From positions 1-64,000 of the forward strand of contig CAJUOO010000002.1 in NCBI GenBank assembly GCA_910588535.1: a stretch of 64,000 nucleotides of DNA, given 5' to 3'. The DNA comes from an uncultured Lachnospiraceae bacterium (GTDB taxonomy: Bacteria > Bacillota > Clostridia > Lachnospirales > Lachnospiraceae). Positions 32,175 through 40,815 of the stretch are shown here, one piece after another. A program made the position numbers and the translations under genes. Every line of letters begins with the position of its first letter. Within the stretch, counting starts at the first letter, position 1. Under the pieces are notes generated by a model, which saw only the letters and a list, made by a program, of their open reading frames with translations, was not told where the DNA came from and ran no database searches.

Positions 32175-34211
32175 TCAAGCTATCGGCTTTAATTTATATG
32201 AACATTCATTTTCCATTCCTTCATATTTATCAATAACCAGTTTGGCATAGTTCAATGCTTCATTTGCACTTAAATTCATTTCTAAATAAATACCCTCCGC
32301 TATCTTTTTCGGCACTCTCATATTATCATCCGTATCATTTATAATTCGTTTGCTCCTGCCTTTAAAATCTTTATGGCGAATCAAACTTCGGAATATCTGA
32401 GCATCGTATTCATACATCTGCATACAAATATTCTTTAAAAAACTTCTCCATGAATCCACGGGAATCGTCCCACCGCATATTTCAATTTGACAAGGTGTCC
32501 GACCAGTTACATCAACTTCATCCATTATATCAAATTCCGTTCTTGTATCGACATCATTTTCACTCATACTAATTGCATCTGGACATTGCCATATAGAACA
32601 TATTTCATCGATAAACCATCCACTTCTTTTGACAATTTCAACCTCATTCCATGTGTCTATTTTAGAAAGCTCTTTATTGATATAGATATTGGATTCCTGA
32701 TACAATCTCTTTTTTTCTTCAAAACTGTCATTGGACATTTCTGAATTATATCCAGTAACTGTTAGATTACCTATGCAATGCACATATTTTTCATGTATCT
32801 CCACTGCTTTCTTACCTAAATCTATTTTCCATTTTGCATTAAGCGTCTGCGGCATAATATGCTCTATCGTCAATTCATCAAAAGAAACAACTTCTTTGCC
32901 CTGATTACGCTCAACTTGTTCTAAAATATACTTTATATGTGGGAATTTATAGCTGTCACGCAATGACAATTTATCTCTTACCACATTGTCATTTGGGAAA
33001 ACTACCTTGCCCTTCTTCCCTGCCAATACTGCAGCAACCCTGTCACATAAGTCTTTATCTTTATATTGTTCTATATCTTTTACCATTGAAGCAAATACTT
33101 TGTTTAGTGCATTTGTAGGCATTTCACACAATAACCGCCGCATAACATATGATAGAATAACATCCAGCGTTTTACACACCATTTGCATATCAATATTATG
33201 ATACATATAGCAATCTTCAAATATATTTAGCAAAAAAGGATAAACCGTCGTTGACTTTAACCTCTGTAACTGTGACAACCTCCCATTCACTTCCTCGTCA
33301 GGACTATTACAATATTTAAACCAACTGTAATATTCTCCATAGGTTGTCAATTCATCAAGAAACCCCTCTGCATCATAATTGTCCAATCTTAAATAATATT
33401 CCTTAAAATTGTTATACACATTATCTTTATTAGGAATCATACCTGTTTTTAACGTCAAATAATCTCGAATATAGTCTGATATCATTGCATCTGGAAGCAG
33501 ATTCTCCAGCTTTATCCAATAACTATTATATAATCTTTCCTGACAGTCATAAGCTTGTCCCATTAATAAATAGTTCCTGATTAGGTCAGCCTGTGTCAAA
33601 TCTAATCCAGTAGAATTTAATGATTCAAAAATCAACTGTGGATTTTCTTTTTCCTTTGTTAACTGGATATATACTATTTCTAACTTCTGTATCCCCTGAT
33701 ATATTTGCTCTGGAGATAAAAACGACTCTCGAATCAAATCCATAAATAAATTATAATTCAATAATATTTGTGATTCTTCCATGTCATCAATTTGGTCATT
33801 AATTAGTTTCTGAAAATTGCATGAATCTGATTTCATCGGCTTTAATTTTATTCTTAATGCTTCTGGGCTGAATCTATTTGTCAAATAGCTTTCTTTTATC
33901 TCAATTTTCAATTCCTCTATTAAAGTGGAATCTAAAATTGCTTTTAAAAGCAGCATAATAGAAGTCAAACGTTGTTGTCCGTCAATCACGATAAATTGCC
34001 TGAAGTTTGCTGTGGACTCTCCTTCTACATATACTAATGTTCCTAAAAAATGGCTATTTCTATTTTCATCTACTGCAATTGATTCTATATCTCTGAACAA
34101 TGTAATACACTGCATCCTTTTCCAGTCATAATTTCTCTGATATACAGGAATATAAAAAGTTCTTTTACCTGCCCCAATAAACTCTAAAAAACTCAAATTA
34201 TCTGCTTTCAT
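32175..34211 (-). CDS. DUF262/DUF1524 protein, GmrSD-like nuclease (probable defence gene)
   Basis: A 678-residue protein. The N-terminal DUF262 (ParB/Srx-like) domain shows PVYQRNYDW (22-30) and VIDGQQRLTS (75-84), the nucleotide-binding and nicking motifs. A long helical middle follows, then a DUF1524 HNH-type domain with TIEHIMPQTL, a following tryptophan, and IGNLTVTGYN. GmrSD-type single-chain enzymes cut modified phage DNA. The C-terminal about 170 residues form an extra domain that I do not recognise. ATG 34211 has GAGGAG ahead. It stands next to phage debris and a recombinase, fitting a defence locus. Confidence 0.85.
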   Translation of the reverse strand: MKADNLSFLEFIGAGKRTFYIPVYQRNYDWKRMQCITLFRDIESIAVDENRNSHFLGTLVYVEGESTANFRQFIVIDGQQRLTSIMLLLKAILDSTLIEELKIEIKESYLTNRFSPEALRIKLKPMKSDSCNFQKLINDQIDDMEESQILLNYNLFMDLIRESFLSPEQIYQGIQKLEIVYIQLTKEKENPQLIFESLNSTGLDLTQADLIRNYLLMGQAYDCQERLYNSYWIKLENLLPDAMISDYIRDYLTLKTGMIPNKDNVYNNFKEYYLRLDNYDAEGFLDELTTYGEYYSWFKYCNSPDEEVNGRLSQLQRLKSTTVYPFLLNIFEDCYMYHNIDMQMVCKTLDVILSYVMRRLLCEMPTNALNKVFASMVKDIEQYKDKDLCDRVAAVLAGKKGKVVFPNDNVVRDKLSLRDSYKFPHIKYILEQVERNQGKEVVSFDELTIEHIMPQTLNAKWKIDLGKKAVEIHEKYVHCIGNLTVTGYNSEMSNDSFEEKKRLYQESNIYINKELSKIDTWNEVEIVKRSGWFIDEICSIWQCPDAISMSENDVDTRTEFDIMDEVDVTGRTPCQIEICGGTIPVDSWRSFLKNICMQMYEYDAQIFRSLIRHKDFKGRSKRIINDTDDNMRVPKKIAEGIYLEMNLSANEALNYAKLVIDKYEGMENECSYKLKPIA

Positions 34212-34258
34212 ATGTATCTCTCCTCTTTTTCTAATATCACACAATTTTTATTATCAAA

Positions 34259-34760
34259 TCATATCTTTTTCTTGAACCTGTTGGAATTTCCGACAAGTTG
34301 ATATTTCATCTCATTTTGTCCCATATTGTTTCTGGCACTATCAATCAGTTTTTTTGATTTATCATATAAAGTCTGAAATTCTTTATTATCTATTTGTTCC
34401 AATTTTTCATTCTTCACTCTGATATCGCCAAATGATTTTTCCAATTTTACATAATCTACAATATATGACAAATTTAAACACACACATGTATTGGAATTAC
34501 ATTTTTTCCAGCCTCAACAAAATTGTAAAATACCATAACACCACATTCACTAGCATTTCTCTCTTTTTCAGTTGTTCGGAAAATCCAAACAACTGAACTT
34601 CCATCCCAAATAATTCATTAAACAGGTTCTTTTGTATCTCCACACCCCACATCAACCACCGCAGAAACCTCAAAATACTTTTCCATCCTCTTATTCCGAT
34701 TCCCGTCACCATCTTCTGTAAACACAAAATGCTTGAAAAACTGCTTAAAATATAGGATTT
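34259..34760 (-). pseudogene. Broken gene at the end of the recombinase element
   Basis: Directly after the recombinase stop the minus strand reads FKQFFKHFVFTEDGDGNRNK, MEKYFEVSAVVDVGCGDTKE and PV followed by stops, then after frame changes ECGVMVFYNFVEAGKNVIP and NLSYIVDYVKLEKSFGDIRV up to a stop at 34259. The pieces look like one protein interrupted by at least two frame disruptions and lacking its N-terminus. The identity is unknown. Its position suggests either the target gene cut by integration or decayed element cargo. Confidence 0.5.
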
Positions 34761-36470
34761 CTAGGTATCTTTCCTTTGTATCAACACCACAGTCTCCACA
34801 GACGCAACATTTTCCCTCAAAGAATCCAGCACCTCTTTTCCTGCCGAAAACGTATATTTTATCTCCTTTATCGGGTTTTTGCTTTCATCCCATGTTTCTT
34901 TAGGATAGAGCCGTACCTCCGAAACCAGACACTCCATCATCTTCCGCTGGTCGTCCTTACTCATTTTATCAAAGAACTTATCGAAAGCCAACAGCATTTT
35001 ATATATGCCATCCTTTGTAAGTACATCCTGCTCTACCGCTGCTTTCTTCCGCTCACAATCCGTTATCTGGTCTTCAATATTATAGATTTCTTCATAGAGC
35101 TTATTCAGCCGTTTATTCATATCCTGCCTTTTCCGCTCTGCATTCCTGTCCTCGTCAAATATATCGTCAATATCCCTTTCCAGATTGCTCTTGCTTCTTT
35201 CCAGCTTTTTCAGCCTCTTATGGTAATTTGCCATCTCTGCATCCAGTTCTGATACGTCCACCTTCTGCCCTATCTGCCTCTGGATATCCTCTGCAAACTG
35301 CGGGTTCCTTACCAGCAGCTTTGTATACTCGATAACCTCTGATTCTATCCATTCAGCGGAAATAGCGTTCTTTTTGCACTGACCAAATTTTGATTTTGCA
35401 TAGTGACCGCACTGGTATTTCCATTTGTAACGCCTCGTACCGTCTTGGTTCGTCCATGCAGCCGCATCCGCATACATAGAAGAACCGCACATAGGACATT
35501 TCAGGATTCCAGACAGTAAATGCTTGCTGCACCTGCCAACAGAAGGATTACCTGTTGCTGATGTCTCCTTCCGCTTTACCTGTGCCTTTTCAAACAGTTC
35601 ATCACTGATTATCGGCTCATGCACAACTTCATCACTCATTATATATTCATCCGATTTTACCCGCCTGTACTCATTTTCTGTGCCGTTCACCTTCTCCATG
35701 CGTGTCCTGCCGAACGCAATCCTCCCCGTATACACTGGATTATCCAGCATCCGCTTGATATGGTGTACAGACCAGTCCGTAAAAGTCCTGCCGTGGGAGT
35801 TCTTAGATGACGGTTTTGGCACACCCTGACGGTTCAGATAGCCCGCAATCGTGGAGTACCCGATACCGCCGTTTACAAACTTATCAAAAATAAGCTGCAC
35901 AATCGGGGCTTCTTCTTCCTTAATTTCCAGCTTCCCATTTACCAGTTCATACCCATACGGGGCAAAACCGCCGTTCCAGCCTCCCTGCTTCGCCTTTTCT
36001 TCCCTGCCAAGCATACTCTGTACAAGGATGTTTTCTCGCTCCATCTCGGCAACCGCCCCCAATATGGTTATCATCATCCTTCCCATTGCAGTGCTGGAAT
36101 CCAGACCATCCTCTTTACAGATAAGGTTTACCCCGTACCTCTTTATATAGGTTAAGGAATTGAGTATATCCTTTGCGTTCCGTCCGAACCGTGACAGTTT
36201 GAACACCACAACATAATCCGTACCAATCCTGCCCGTTGAGATATCTTCAAGCATCTGCTGGAATACTTCCCTGCCTAATATGGATTTCCCGCTCTTCCCT
36301 GGCTCCACATAAATCTCCGATACCGTCATACCTTCAAATTCAGCCCATTCTTTCAGGTAACGTTTCTGTCCTTCAAGGCTGTAACCCTGTACCTGTCTTT
36401 CGGAACTGACACGTATGTAGATTACACACTTCTTTCCTTTCCTGCTGCTGTACACATCATCCATACCCAT
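34761..36470 (-). CDS. Large serine recombinase (integrase)
   Basis: A 569-residue recombinase. The catalytic domain has IYIRVSSERQ with the nucleophile near S22, then KLSRFGRN and GRMMITILGAVAEMEREN. The recombinase domain starts near residue 175 (PYGYELVNGKLEIKEEEAPI), followed by a zinc ribbon (CPMCGSS, later YQCGHYAKSKFGQC) and a long coiled coil (about 400-480). This is the architecture of integrases that insert phages and mobile elements. The start at 36470 has GGAGG. It is the left-end gene of the 34.8-56 kb element and was probably used for its integration. Confidence 0.93.
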   Translation of the reverse strand: MGMDDVYSSRKGKKCVIYIRVSSERQVQGYSLEGQKRYLKEWAEFEGMTVSEIYVEPGKSGKSILGREVFQQMLEDISTGRIGTDYVVVFKLSRFGRNAKDILNSLTYIKRYGVNLICKEDGLDSSTAMGRMMITILGAVAEMERENILVQSMLGREEKAKQGGWNGGFAPYGYELVNGKLEIKEEEAPIVQLIFDKFVNGGIGYSTIAGYLNRQGVPKPSSKNSHGRTFTDWSVHHIKRMLDNPVYTGRIAFGRTRMEKVNGTENEYRRVKSDEYIMSDEVVHEPIISDELFEKAQVKRKETSATGNPSVGRCSKHLLSGILKCPMCGSSMYADAAAWTNQDGTRRYKWKYQCGHYAKSKFGQCKKNAISAEWIESEVIEYTKLLVRNPQFAEDIQRQIGQKVDVSELDAEMANYHKRLKKLERSKSNLERDIDDIFDEDRNAERKRQDMNKRLNKLYEEIYNIEDQITDCERKKAAVEQDVLTKDGIYKMLLAFDKFFDKMSKDDQRKMMECLVSEVRLYPKETWDESKNPIKEIKYTFSAGKEVLDSLRENVASVETVVLIQRKDT

Positions 36471-36485
36471 AACATCATCCTCCTG

Positions 36486-36767
36486 TCATTTTAAAATCTC
36501 TGGCGCATATTTCTTCATCAGCCCTGCTATTGTCTGTACACAATAATCATAATTCATCCTCTGTGCCTGTCTTGCTGTGCTGTTTGCAGCCTCCTGTGGG
36601 AATATTAAAGATGTGAAATAACCTTCAATAAAAAATATATGACTGTATGTTTCCACATCAAAAGCCCTCCCATAATGTATTATTTCTGGCACTATCTGTG
36701 ACGTTATTTTCGGTATTGCAATGTTTTTATGCAACACTGCATCCATTGGTGGAAAATTATAAACCAT
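36486..36767 (-). CDS. Small protein of unknown function between rep-like gene and recombinase
   Basis: A 93-residue protein, mostly helical, with no recognised motif. It starts MVYNFPPMDAVLHKNIAIPK, with AGGAGGG ahead, overlaps the end of the preceding gene by 11 bases and ends 15 bases before the recombinase start. The tight spacing suggests co-expression with the recombinase; it may be an accessory or directionality protein, but nothing in the sequence proves this. Confidence 0.6.
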   Translation of the reverse strand: MVYNFPPMDAVLHKNIAIPKITSQIVPEIIHYGRAFDVETYSHIFFIEGYFTSLIFPQEAANSTARQAQRMNYDYCVQTIAGLMKKYAPEILK

Positions 36768-38259
36768 AACCCATCCCTCCTAATTTATCTTTTTTACTTG
36801 TACCAATCTTATTTATACGGCTATCAATCTGCCAGATACAATCATCCAGCGTTACCAGCATTTCTTTTCTTATCACGGTAGTCTTGAACCGCTGTATTTC
36901 ATGCTTAGCCAGCTCCATACAATCTATCTGTTCCTGCTGCCTCCCTGCTGTAGCTTTCAGGTTCTTTTTCAGGTTTTCCCGTATAAATCCCAGCACTTTC
37001 ATTTCTACGGCTTCCCTTGCCTCCCCTTTCCTGCCCGCAATGGTCGTCCTGTGTGATGCCCCTGCTGCATCATGATATGTAAAATTGCATTTCCAGCGTC
37101 CATGCCTTGCATCATATTTCATTTCACCGAATACCCCTTTAGACTTCCTGACATTGCCCGCATCCCATTCTTTTTGCAGAATATCAGCAATGCTTTCCAA
37201 CCGTGTCCTTCCTGTCAGTTCCACATCCTCTAAAGAAAGCCCTACTATGGATATCCCCAAAGCCTCTACCTTCTTTCTACACTGGTTCATTATCTTTTTG
37301 CATACCGCTTCGTCCCATCCATGCTGGTCTGCCAGTATTTTTATTGTCCCAGAATACCCAAAACTATCCACACTGGCGTACAGTGACTTCAACCTCCGTT
37401 TCTCGTCCTGCCCATAAGGACTAGACTCTATAATGTGCATGGCTTCATCAAAGGTAACATGGTATCCCGAACCAAAAAGCTCCTTTACTTCCGCAACAAT
37501 TTTTCCCATGAGTGCAAATGTGCTGTTTTCATCCAACAAGACAGAAAGTCGCTTTTTATCTGGTGTTAGCTGTTTCAACGCCCTGCTGCCCCTTAGCTGC
37601 TTCTCAATCCTTATGACATCCTCAATCTCGTTCATCTCCGTTTTGGGTACGGATGGATTCTTTTTCAGCCATTCCAAAGCCTTGTAATAAATATTGTAGG
37701 TAAAGGTTTTCGCCATATTGTCCAGCGTGACAGATTCAGACTGCACTTCTGGTCGGTCATATCCTTTATACGGCGCATATCCGCATTTGCAATTCATTGT
37801 AAACCCCTTATGCAGCAACCGCATATACATCCTTAAAACCTCTAGCTCACCTGTCCCCATATGCAGGTCAATCCCGCAATCTAATCTACCCAACATCCAT
37901 TCTGCGGAATTGCTGTTCTGCATGGACAGGTGGAGCTTTTGGCTTAGAATCCTGTCAATCCTGTCAATCATGGCTTTCACATCTGTCTTTCTAAGGTTTG
38001 CCATTGACACATTGCTTCTGCCCAGCAATCTGCCGACATTCGCCCGCACTGTCATGGTATGGCTGTATCCAGTAAGGACACCTTCCCTCATAATTGGCTT
38101 CCTGTTTATGGATATGGCATTGATACCCGCTATGTTTGGTGACTGGATATGGATGTCACTGGCATAAGGGACGCTGTAAATCCTGCAAAGCGCATACACT
38201 TCATCCTGCTTGACAATATGGCTGACTTCAAGCGTATGGCATTGTAAACATAATGGCAC
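36757..38259 (-). CDS. Probable replication initiator-like protein
   Basis: A 500-residue protein. The N-terminal half contains GRLDCGIDLHMGT, a YMRLLHKGF segment, then FTYNIYYKALEWLKK and VIRIEKQLRGSRALKQL. This succession (acidic strand, aromatic-rich strand with Y-x-K, then R-I-E-x-Q-L) resembles phage/plasmid II/X-family rolling-circle initiators. The C-terminal half is helical with a possible DNA-binding region. The start is a GTG at 38259 after a G-rich site. Repeats of TGTCCACT lie within 150 bases upstream and may be the origin. The family assignment is by eye and uncertain. Confidence 0.5.
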   Translation of the reverse strand: MPLCLQCHTLEVSHIVKQDEVYALCRIYSVPYASDIHIQSPNIAGINAISINRKPIMREGVLTGYSHTMTVRANVGRLLGRSNVSMANLRKTDVKAMIDRIDRILSQKLHLSMQNSNSAEWMLGRLDCGIDLHMGTGELEVLRMYMRLLHKGFTMNCKCGYAPYKGYDRPEVQSESVTLDNMAKTFTYNIYYKALEWLKKNPSVPKTEMNEIEDVIRIEKQLRGSRALKQLTPDKKRLSVLLDENSTFALMGKIVAEVKELFGSGYHVTFDEAMHIIESSPYGQDEKRRLKSLYASVDSFGYSGTIKILADQHGWDEAVCKKIMNQCRKKVEALGISIVGLSLEDVELTGRTRLESIADILQKEWDAGNVRKSKGVFGEMKYDARHGRWKCNFTYHDAAGASHRTTIAGRKGEAREAVEMKVLGFIRENLKKNLKATAGRQQEQIDCMELAKHEIQRFKTTVIRKEMLVTLDDCIWQIDSRINKIGTSKKDKLGGMGYGL

Positions 38260-38282
38260 GCCATATCACCCCCTTCCTGTTT

Positions 38283-38406
38283 TGTCCACTGTCAATCCTT
38301 TTCTATTACCCGATACTAATTTTGTTTTGTCCACTATTGGTTCATAAATCTTCCACTGTACATAAATGCAAAATGTCCACTATCACATCACCCATAAGTG
38401 TCCACC
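38283..38406. repeat. Iteron-like TGTCCACT repeats, possible replication origin
   Basis: TGTCCACT occurs at 38283, 38328 and 38374, and TGTCCACC at 38399, with a weaker CTTCCACT at 38350. From 38328 on, spacing is 22, 24 and 25 bases, close to two helical turns. It directly precedes the possible replication initiator gene. The rest of the 38260-38732 gap is gene-free; a frame at 38496-38693 is not convincing. Confidence 0.6.
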
Positions 38407-38732
38407 ATATCCTGAAAGCCCCATAAATACTGGCGTTATCGGATATAAGGATATATCTCTCTTTATTAAATACATAATCCTTCCGATAACATTACCTATA
38501 CTATACAGACACACCCAGACAACTGTATCTGTATAACTGGCAGGAAGGTTACAACATAGCAGATATTACATAACCATTGCCATACCTTCCTGCCTAACTG
38601 TACTGCCATTCCATATTGCGGGCTGGATGGGGCAGCAGCATCTTCTCTGATAAACTGCACCGCTCTGTATCTGTTTACTAAATGCAGCAGCATTCTTTAT
38701 GTCACTGTACCGTTTCCATTGGACATCCTTTG

Positions 38733-38927
38733 TTACTGCCCCGTTCCCTTCCTTGTTGTTTCCCGCCGCTCTGATATTGCACTGTCTATGATTTCCCTGT
38801 CATACAGCACCCTGCGCCCTATGTGGACTGTCGCGCCAATCTCATTGCAGAACTCCATTGTCTTTGTCCTTCCCAGCCCTAAATAGTTGCCAGCCTCACT
38901 TATGTTGAACATCCTTTTTTCTCGCAT
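38733..38927 (-). CDS. Excisionase-like helix-turn-helix protein
   Basis: A 64-residue protein with a MerR/Xis-type winged helix: MFNISEAGNYLGLGRTKTME, then IGATVHIGRRVLYDREIIDS. Such proteins are excisionases that steer recombinases towards excision or bind element promoters. The start is ATG 38927 with AGGAGG eight bases ahead; the frame to 39047 is a leader read-through. It is divergent from the DUF6076 gene and in the same direction as the rep-like gene and the large serine recombinase. Xis-like proteins usually partner tyrosine integrases, so the exact role here is open. Confidence 0.75.
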   Translation of the reverse strand: MREKRMFNISEAGNYLGLGRTKTMEFCNEIGATVHIGRRVLYDREIIDSAISERRETTRKGTGQ

Positions 38928-39087
38928 TCCCGATACCTCCTGTGTTATAATATTGTTCGTGGACAGCCGTATTTGTCCGTATACATCCTTACAAATTCCA
39001 CTATACAGGAACCCCCGTTTTTTATCAGTGGAAAAATAGCTGCACAAAATATGCCCTTGTTAGTCTACCTACGGAGATGATAATAAA

Positions 39088-40059
39088 ATGAATATGAAAA
39101 ACCTTGAATACAGGATATGCCTTGTAGAAGATACCTATGGCATCAGATACCCAGAGGAATATATCCCTGACATCCAGATAACAGACGGTGTTCCAGAACT
39201 GTTAGCTGCTGGCTCTTTTTTAATGAAAATACATAACATGAATTTCTCCAACGTCCGTGATACTGTGGCATTCCTGAAAGACTGCCTTGATGCCCCAGAG
39301 ACCGCAGACGTTGGTGATTCTTTTGCCAACTTCCGTGACACTATCGCGTCATGGTTCATGCGCACTGCTGATTATGGCTACTGCATTGCTTCCAGAGACA
39401 TTGAGCTGCTTTCTGATTTAACAGCCTGCCAGTTTTATGATGCCTACAAATCGTCTAGCAGCACCGCTTCCCTAGCCTCCGTGTGCGATTCCATATATGG
39501 GATTCAGTCCATGTGCTTCCAGCTTATGGAATACAGGGAATATACCCCAGACATATGCAGCCTGATTGAAGGGCAGCAGCTCTCATTTTCCTACTGTTTT
39601 GTTGATGGCTCCCCAATCAGGGTTTACGCAATCCGCACGCTTCTGGAACTGTTTGTTATGGATGCCGTTCGGTATATGGAAAGCAGGGAAAAGCTATGCC
39701 GATGTAAATACTGTAACAAATATTTCTTCAAGCAGGAGAGGAACACCGAGGTATATTGTCCATACCCTAACCCCTATCAGCCCTATGATGGGATGTCCTG
39801 CAAGGAATACCATGCACAGCATCCGAAACATACTGACAGGGTATCTGAACTCTTCAAGCGTGCATATAAAAGGCAATACAAATATTTAAGTGACAGGGAC
39901 TTACTATCTTCAAATATCTTACCAGTCTGGAATGACGAGTTAAAAAAGCGTGAACGCATTGCAAGGGATAAATGGTCTGCCACGGAACTGGAAGACTTTA
40001 TAGAAAATACCAGATTCAGTAAGATAGGGGTTGATGTTACCGATTACAGCAGCTATTGA
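39088..40059 (+). CDS. DUF6076-type zinc-binding protein
   Basis: A 323-residue protein in the plus direction. An N-terminal helical region is followed by a zinc-binding cluster: CRCKYCNKYFF, then CPYPNP and CKEYHAQHP. This resembles the DUF6076 family known from clostridial mobile elements, with an unknown role; the Cys cluster is like those in abortive-infection-type proteins and DNA-binding CGNR zinc fingers. The ATG at 39088 has GGAGATG. It stands alone between the xis-like gene and an XRE regulator that are both on the other strand. Confidence 0.75.
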   Translation: MNMKNLEYRICLVEDTYGIRYPEEYIPDIQITDGVPELLAAGSFLMKIHNMNFSNVRDTVAFLKDCLDAPETADVGDSFANFRDTIASWFMRTADYGYCIASRDIELLSDLTACQFYDAYKSSSSTASLASVCDSIYGIQSMCFQLMEYREYTPDICSLIEGQQLSFSYCFVDGSPIRVYAIRTLLELFVMDAVRYMESREKLCRCKYCNKYFFKQERNTEVYCPYPNPYQPYDGMSCKEYHAQHPKHTDRVSELFKRAYKRQYKYLSDRDLLSSNILPVWNDELKKRERIARDKWSATELEDFIENTRFSKIGVDVTDYSSY

Positions 40060-40099
40060 AATTAAAAAAGGGAATGGATATCCGCCATTCCCAAATCAT

Positions 40100-40600
40100 T
40101 TATGCAACCGCTATTTTTGAAATGTTCCTTACCGTCCACTGGTTTACCGCCATACAGCAGCTTATCACATCTGCCAGCGAATATGATTTCTTACTGCTGA
40201 TAATATCTGGAAGGATAGCCTCTATGTCCTCACGGAACATGACAGCGTTCTTCTGGATGGCATCATTAAACCGCAAGACCGCCTCCCTCTGGATATCCCC
40301 AACAAATGTACTCTGCCATAACAGCCTTGCTGCAACATCATCTGGTATCAAATCAACCTGTGCTGGCACCTTTTTCTCCTGCTCACCCTTCTCTATATAT
40401 ACATTGCCAAGCGGGATGCAGTAAAAAGTACATAGCTTCTTTAATAACGTCTTGGAGATACCGCAGCCCGTTTCTGCCCTTGATACGGTTCTCTGGGAAA
40501 TGTCAAGCTGCCTAGCCACAAATGACTGGCTCCATCCCCGCCCTATGCGGGCATCCTTTAAATTCTCCGCGATTACCCGATTTAAACTGTTCTTATCCAT
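40100..40600 (-). CDS. XRE-family transcriptional regulator
   Basis: A 166-residue regulator. The N-terminal helix-turn-helix (about residues 10-65: LKDARIGRGWSQSFVARQLD and ISQRTVSRAETGCGISKTLL) is typical of XRE/Cro proteins. The C-terminal 100 residues are helical and may be a dimer or sensor domain. ATG 40600 follows AAGGGG. It converges on the DUF6076 gene and probably controls element genes. It is distinct from the second XRE regulator at 54533. Confidence 0.85.
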   Translation of the reverse strand: MDKNSLNRVIAENLKDARIGRGWSQSFVARQLDISQRTVSRAETGCGISKTLLKKLCTFYCIPLGNVYIEKGEQEKKVPAQVDLIPDDVAARLLWQSTFVGDIQREAVLRFNDAIQKNAVMFREDIEAILPDIISSKKSYSLADVISCCMAVNQWTVRNISKIAVA

Positions 40601-40815
40601 GAAATACACCCCTTCCATTAAGACAACAGGCTGGACAATAAAATCATCCCCTCCTGCACGGCGACACTTCCTATAGTTTACTATATACGCCCCCAGCCCC
40701 ATAAAATGTAGCCTGAAAGCACACTTTCCCGAAAAACATTCCCATTACAATAAGGAAAAGCAGGGCATCCCCGCTGATGTATGCCTGTTAAATCCCTCAT
40801 GGCTGTATGGACAGT

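Noticed and set aside
38496..38693. 65-codon minus-strand frame after the excisionase-like gene
   Set aside because: No binding site, composition unlike neighbouring proteins, and it lies in the region next to the iteron-like repeats. Probably chance.
39566..39889. 107-codon frame within the DUF6076 gene
   Set aside because: Out-of-frame overlap inside a gene with clear zinc-binding motifs.
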